Below are positions 60,663 through 64,000 of a DNA stretch of 64,000 bases, piece by piece (position 1 is the stretch's first letter; the number at the start of each line of letters is the position of its first letter). Position numbers and translations under genes: made by a program. Source of the DNA: Phycisphaerales bacterium UBA5793. GTDB taxonomy: Bacteria > Planctomycetota > Phycisphaerae > Phycisphaerales > UBA5793. The notes beneath the pieces were generated by a model. The model ran no database searches, was not told the origin of the DNA, and was given only the letters and a program-made list of their open reading frames with translations. The stretch spans positions 1 to 64,000 of the forward strand of contig DIDT01000032.1 of the NCBI GenBank assembly GCA_002418285.1. The letters run 5' to 3'.

Positions 60663-61291
60663 CAGAGTTCCGTTAGTGCCGCCAGCCGCTCCGCCATCGC
60701 CCGCGTCGCCGCCCCACGATGCGATCGCGCATTCTTCTGCTCAGGTGGCAGCTCTGCACTCGTCTTGCCCACATCCGCCAGCCACAGCAGGGGGTCATAC
60801 CCAAACCCGTTGCTCCCCCGCGCCTCATCGATGATCACGCCCGCAAACTCCCCGCGCGTCTCCGCGAGCACTTCGCCATGCTCATCCGCCAAACACATCG
60901 CGCACACAAACCGCGCCGTCCGCTTCTCTCTTGCCACATCGTTCAACTCGCGCAGCAGCTTCGCGTTGTTCTCCGCATCGCGCTGCGCCCGCGTCTCGCC
61001 CAGCCCCGCGTACCGCGCGCTGTACACCCCCGGCGCTCCGCCCAGCGCATCGACTTCCAGCCCGCTGTCATCCGCAAGACAGGGCCGCCGCGCCGCCCGC
61101 GCGTAGTAAGCCGCCTTGAGCCGCGCGTTGGCTTCAAACGTCTCCCCATCCTCAATCGGCTCGGGTACGTCCAATCCGATGTCTTCGAGTCCGACCGTCT
61201 CGATCCCCACCGGCCCGAGCACGGCCGCAATCTCCTCGAGTTTGTGCGGATTCGATGTCGCCACCAGGATGGGTTCACTCAATCGCATCAT
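60662..61291 (-). CDS. rdgB: RdgB/HAM1-family non-canonical purine NTP pyrophosphatase
   Basis: The product is 209 residues from the ATG at 61291. Motifs are ILVATSNPHKLEEIAAVL at the front (SxNxxK), ETFEANARLKAAYYAR, CLADDSGLEVDALGGAPGVY, and GFGYDPLL. It removes ITP, XTP and dITP to protect DNA and RNA. The start lies next to the stop of the upstream membrane gene, so the two are probably in one operon. Confidence 0.95.
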   Translation of the reverse strand: MMRLSEPILVATSNPHKLEEIAAVLGPVGIETVGLEDIGLDVPEPIEDGETFEANARLKAAYYARAARRPCLADDSGLEVDALGGAPGVYSARYAGLGETRAQRDAENNAKLLRELNDVAREKRTARFVCAMCLADEHGEVLAETRGEFAGVIIDEARGSNGFGYDPLLWLADVGKTSAELPPEQKNARSHRGAATRAMAERLAALTEL

Positions 61292-61294
61292 CAC

Positions 61295-63466
61295 TCACTT
61301 CGCAGGCGGAACCAGTTGATACAACACCCGCCCGCCCGGCCAGCCCGCGATCGGCCGCGCATGCGCATCGAAGAACGCCTTGACGTCTACACCTTCAAAG
61401 ACCGGATCGTACCAGTGATCCTTGTTCACCAGTCGATCGAGTTCGGCGTAGTTCACCAGCACCAGCGCGATGCCCCGATCGATCAGCGCCTGCGCCCACG
61501 CATCCTGATCACCCGGATGCGCTCGCATCGCCTCACCCAACGGCGACGCATCCCACGTCGTGTGCCAGACAACCGGCCGCAAAATGTAAAACGGTGTCGC
61601 ATCGCCCAGCAGATACAACCCCTGCTCCGGCCGCGTACGCAGGTTCAGATACGCCGAGCTGTTGCTCTCCACCAGTTGCTGCTGCGTCTGCCGATCAAGC
61701 GGCTCAGCCGCCACTCCCGTGCGGAAGATCACGCCATCGACAAACGCCGTCGGATTCCCGCCTCCCTGATCCTCGAACAGCCCGATGCTCCACCCGCCCA
61801 GCACCACCGGCAGCAGCACACTCGCACCAAACCCGACCGCGCGCCACCGCTGCAGCACCACGTCCAGCCCCATCACGATCACGATCACCAGCGCCGGCAG
61901 GCACGGCAGCAGAAACCGGCTCTGCAGATGCGTCAGCGCCAGCCAGAAGATCAGTTGAATTCCCAGCACCGCGCACGCATCGCGCAATCCGATCTTCTTC
62001 GTGCTGGCCATCCACCCGACGGCACCCGCCGCCACTGCGACAAACCACAATCCGGCCCACTGGCTGTACACGAATCCCATTTCCCACAGGCTCGCCGGTC
62101 GCGCCAGCCACGGCTCGTGCGGGCTGTGCGCGTTGTGCCAGCGCATCGCCTGCTCCGCCGTCCAGTGCGCCGTTCCCAGCAGCCCCGTTGCAAAGGGAAA
62201 CAGCGGGTTCCCCCCGTCAAGCGCGACGTAATTGCGAATCAGATACGGCCCCAGCGCGATCAACCCGCCGACCACGCATCCGCCGATCATGCGCGGCCAA
62301 TGCCGCGGCGCAATGTGCAACAGCCGCAGCACGCCCACCGGCGCCACCACGCCCCCGATCGCCGTCAGCTTCGCCCCGCACGCCACGCCGGCCAGAAACC
62401 CGATGAGCACGAACGACCGCCACGCGCGCGGCTGAGCGTCAACCAGTCTCCAGCACAACGCAAACAGCCCGATCACCGGCGCCTCGTTGTACGCCATCGA
62501 ACCCGTCACCACGACCCACGGCACACTGATTGCAATCGCTCCCGCCGCCAGCGCCATCCAATGCGAGACATACCGCCGCGCCAGCAGCGTCACCTCGCGC
62601 GCCGCCCAGATCATCAGCGCCGCGTGCAGCAGTTGGCACGCCGTCGCCGCCGCCACGGCGCCGTTGCTCGGCCGCGTCGCCAGCGGATCGAGCAGCACCG
62701 CCAGGTGGTAGTACGCCGCCTCGACATACGACGGCGCGAACGAATACACGTTGTGCGTCAGCGGCCGGATCATCCCCAGCGTCAGCCACTCGCGCGGCAT
62801 CTGCAGGTGATACTCCAGCACGTCATAGCCGCGCGCTTCCGAGCCCCACAGCCACCCCGGCGCGCTCGTCGCCGCAATCAGCAGCACGACCACCGCCGGC
62901 ACGGCCCCGACCAGCGCAAACGAAGACCCGCCGCCGATCTTGAGCGACAGCGACCGTGCCGCCACCCGCTGCCGCACGCTCAGCAGCGCCGCCAGCCACC
63001 CGACGCACAGCAGCAACCACCCGCCGGCGCTGCCGCCGATCTGCAGCACACCCGCCGCCCCCAGCGCATGATCGAGCCACAACAGCGTCGGTACCCCCAG
63101 CCCCAGATCCAGCGCGCCAATGCGTCTGTCTTGTAGGTCGGGACCGCTGCTCTGAGCGCGGCCCGGCGATTCGACACGCGAATCCTCGGCATGCGAATCC
63201 CGCGTGGTTCCCCCATACGCCGCCTCAGAAAACCCAAGCCCCTGCCGCAGCAGCGCCCCATACCCCCATGCCGCGATCAGCCACCCCGACACCGGTACGG
63301 CGTCGAATCCCATGACGAACAGCGCCGGGATGAAGTGGCTCATCTCCCCCTCGCGGCCGCGCGTCACCCAGATGGCGATCGCCAGCGCAACGACGACGCC
63401 GACCGCCGAGGAAACCCACAGCGGTGTGAAAAACGACGAACGAGGAGCATCAGATCCGCGGGACAT
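61295..63466 (-). CDS. Polytopic membrane protein, GT-C (mannosyltransferase-like)
   Basis: The 723-residue protein has about twelve membrane segments. A large loop carries YDVLEYHLQMPREWLTLGMI, and MAYNEAPVIGLFALCWRLVD and FLAGVACGAKLTAIGGVVAP are further motifs, as in GT39-type glycosyltransferases using lipid-linked sugars. The N-terminal loop after the second membrane segment has an unusual hydrophilic insert (about 88-113, including GRAQSSGPDLQDRR). It is encoded by the dispersed repeat at 63133-63170. The start at 63466 is the first ATG of the frame. Confidence 0.8.
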   Translation of the reverse strand: MSRGSDAPRSSFFTPLWVSSAVGVVVALAIAIWVTRGREGEMSHFIPALFVMGFDAVPVSGWLIAAWGYGALLRQGLGFSEAAYGGTTRDSHAEDSRVESPGRAQSSGPDLQDRRIGALDLGLGVPTLLWLDHALGAAGVLQIGGSAGGWLLLCVGWLAALLSVRQRVAARSLSLKIGGGSSFALVGAVPAVVVLLIAATSAPGWLWGSEARGYDVLEYHLQMPREWLTLGMIRPLTHNVYSFAPSYVEAAYYHLAVLLDPLATRPSNGAVAAATACQLLHAALMIWAAREVTLLARRYVSHWMALAAGAIAISVPWVVVTGSMAYNEAPVIGLFALCWRLVDAQPRAWRSFVLIGFLAGVACGAKLTAIGGVVAPVGVLRLLHIAPRHWPRMIGGCVVGGLIALGPYLIRNYVALDGGNPLFPFATGLLGTAHWTAEQAMRWHNAHSPHEPWLARPASLWEMGFVYSQWAGLWFVAVAAGAVGWMASTKKIGLRDACAVLGIQLIFWLALTHLQSRFLLPCLPALVIVIVMGLDVVLQRWRAVGFGASVLLPVVLGGWSIGLFEDQGGGNPTAFVDGVIFRTGVAAEPLDRQTQQQLVESNSSAYLNLRTRPEQGLYLLGDATPFYILRPVVWHTTWDASPLGEAMRAHPGDQDAWAQALIDRGIALVLVNYAELDRLVNKDHWYDPVFEGVDVKAFFDAHARPIAGWPGGRVLYQLVPPAK
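63133..63170. repeat. Dispersed repeat, copy 2, inside the GT-C gene
   Basis: This copy has the same GTAGGTCGGGAC and GGCCCGGCGAT ends as the one at 60602-60662, within the coding sequence of the membrane gene. It keeps the reading frame open and encodes the hydrophilic loop. Confidence 0.6.
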
Positions 63467-63527
63467 GGACCGGGCATTCTAAGCCCGGCCGCCACGCGCC
63501 GAATCGTGAACCCTCGCCGCCAGCGCA

Positions 63528-63564
63528 CTCCAACGCCCGCGGCATAGCCATGCCCGGGACCCAC
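63528..63564. repeat. 37-bp direct repeat, copy 1
   Basis: The 37 bases starting CTCCAACGCCCGCGGCATAG recur 80 bases later at 63608-63644 with one mismatch. It is located between the GT-C gene and the partial gene at the window end. The whole gap 63467-63761 holds only repeats. Confidence 0.85.
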
Positions 63565-63607
63565 TCGAGCGCCACCCGCGTCCGCGCCCATCGCTTCACG
63601 CTTGCGC

Positions 63608-63644
63608 CTCCAACGCCCGCGACATAGCCATGCCCGGGACCCAC
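63608..63644. repeat. 37-bp direct repeat, copy 2
   Basis: This is the second copy of the sequence at 63528-63564, with one changed base. Confidence 0.85.
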
Positions 63645-63650
63645 CCAACA

Positions 63651-63679
63651 CCCCTTCACCCCTTCACCCCTTCACCCCC
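63651..63679. repeat. 8-bp tandem repeat CCCCTTCA
   Basis: Three units of CCCCTTCA plus a run of C stand in a row. This is a simple-sequence tract next to the second 37-bp copy. Confidence 0.85.
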
Positions 63680-63761
63680 TCGAGATTCCGCCGATCCACC
63701 GGAATGCACTGGCATCCCAGCCCGTTCTGTGTTATGTTGAACACAACCGCGGAGCCACGCC

Positions 63762-64000
63762 ATGCGTCCCAGTCGACTGATAACCAGCGCCCTGCTCGCC
63801 ATGACCACCCTGCCGATGACGGTCAAGGGGCAGGACTATCGCTACGCGGTCTTTGAACTGCCGCGACTGACGGAGACGTATCAGTGGGCGGGTGCAGTTG
63901 ATGTGAACTCACAAGGCGACACGGTTGGCTTTACCTCGAGTTCATCTTTGCACATCGTTGCGGTGCTTTGGCCACACGAGGGAGGCGTTGTCGAACTGGG
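63762..64000 (+). CDS. Secreted HAF-like repeat protein, cut at the right edge
   Basis: The ATG at 63762 has GGAG 8 bases upstream and 79 codons lie in the window. A signal peptide (RLITSALLAMTTLPMTVKGQ) precedes a repeat-like segment with DVNSQGDTVGFT and AVLWPHEGGVVEL. This recalls HAF-type extracellular repeats (IN-GQVVG-S-AFLW). The gene continues beyond the window. Confidence 0.75.
   Translation, partial: MRPSRLITSALLAMTTLPMTVKGQDYRYAVFELPRLTETYQWAGAVDVNSQGDTVGFTSSSSLHIVAVLWPHEGGVVEL

Noticed and set aside
60719..63136. An 805-codon open frame on the plus strand
   Set aside because: It lies wholly opposite the GT-C and rdgB genes, is extremely rich in Arg, His, Gln and Pro, and has no fold or signal. 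It is a shadow of GC-rich codon use.

Overview
The window is a high-GC bacterial chromosome segment. It most likely comes from a planctomycete of the Phycisphaerae type. Supporting signs are two proteins with PEP-CTERM-like C-terminal anchors, a prepilin-type secreted protein, a CPECGYDLRG zinc-ribbon tail, a fused SecD-SecF, a Tat-exported Gfo/Idh/MocA oxidoreductase beside a GH29 fucosidase, kdsB (hence LPS-type sugars), and an mraZ with no division genes after it. This assignment is an inference from gene content.

Layout. 1-5.5 kb: small uncharacterised genes, a DnaQ-like exonuclease with a BRCT domain in AT-richer DNA, a 20-bp tandem repeat, and a partial gene duplication. 5.8-10.5 kb: a sugar operon (Tat oxidoreductase, isomerase-like TIM barrel, secreted alpha-L-fucosidase) facing a winged-helix regulator. 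10.7-24.1 kb: secreted proteins, a sulfotransferase-like protein, an ECF sigma/anti-sigma pair, mscL, two penicillin-binding-type hydrolases and an FG-GAP protein. 24.1-26.4 kb: a 2.18-kb integrative element in a tRNA-Glu gene. 26.6-29.8 kb: a nucleosidase-like gene, nadD and hypotheticals. 29.8-33.0 kb (minus strand): tRNA-Thr, tuf, rpmG, tRNA-Trp, secE, nusG. 33.2-37.1 kb: PIN-like, PEP-CTERM-like, ThiF-like, DinB-like and LysM proteins. 37.2-45.5 kb (minus strand): NUDIX, M50-like, rhomboid, tgt, yajC, secDF. 45.7-51.4 kb: a tandem thioredoxin protein, def-fmt, a TPR protein, kdsB and a lipoprotein. 51.5-56.8 kb: a DUF4175/DUF4159-like pair, an amidohydrolase and a glycosyltransferase. 56.8-64 kb: two paralogous secreted beta-propeller proteins, mraZ, a non-coding structured stretch, rdgB, a GT-C type membrane enzyme, short repeats and a partial HAF-like gene.

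The most interesting observation is the element at 24142-26347. Its 28-bp attachment repeats match the tRNA-Glu 3' end and lie in frame inside the 3' end of the integrase gene. When integrated, the integrase ends with four residues read antisense from the tRNA gene. If the element were excised as a circle, the same frame would continue across the joined site into 61 other codons now stranded at the left end (24169-24354). The integrase C-terminus would therefore depend on the state of the element. A second observation is a shared four-cysteine C-terminal module in three secreted propeller-type proteins. A third is an M50-family protein whose HExxH motif reads HExxK, and which shares a C-terminal tail with the adjacent rhomboid.
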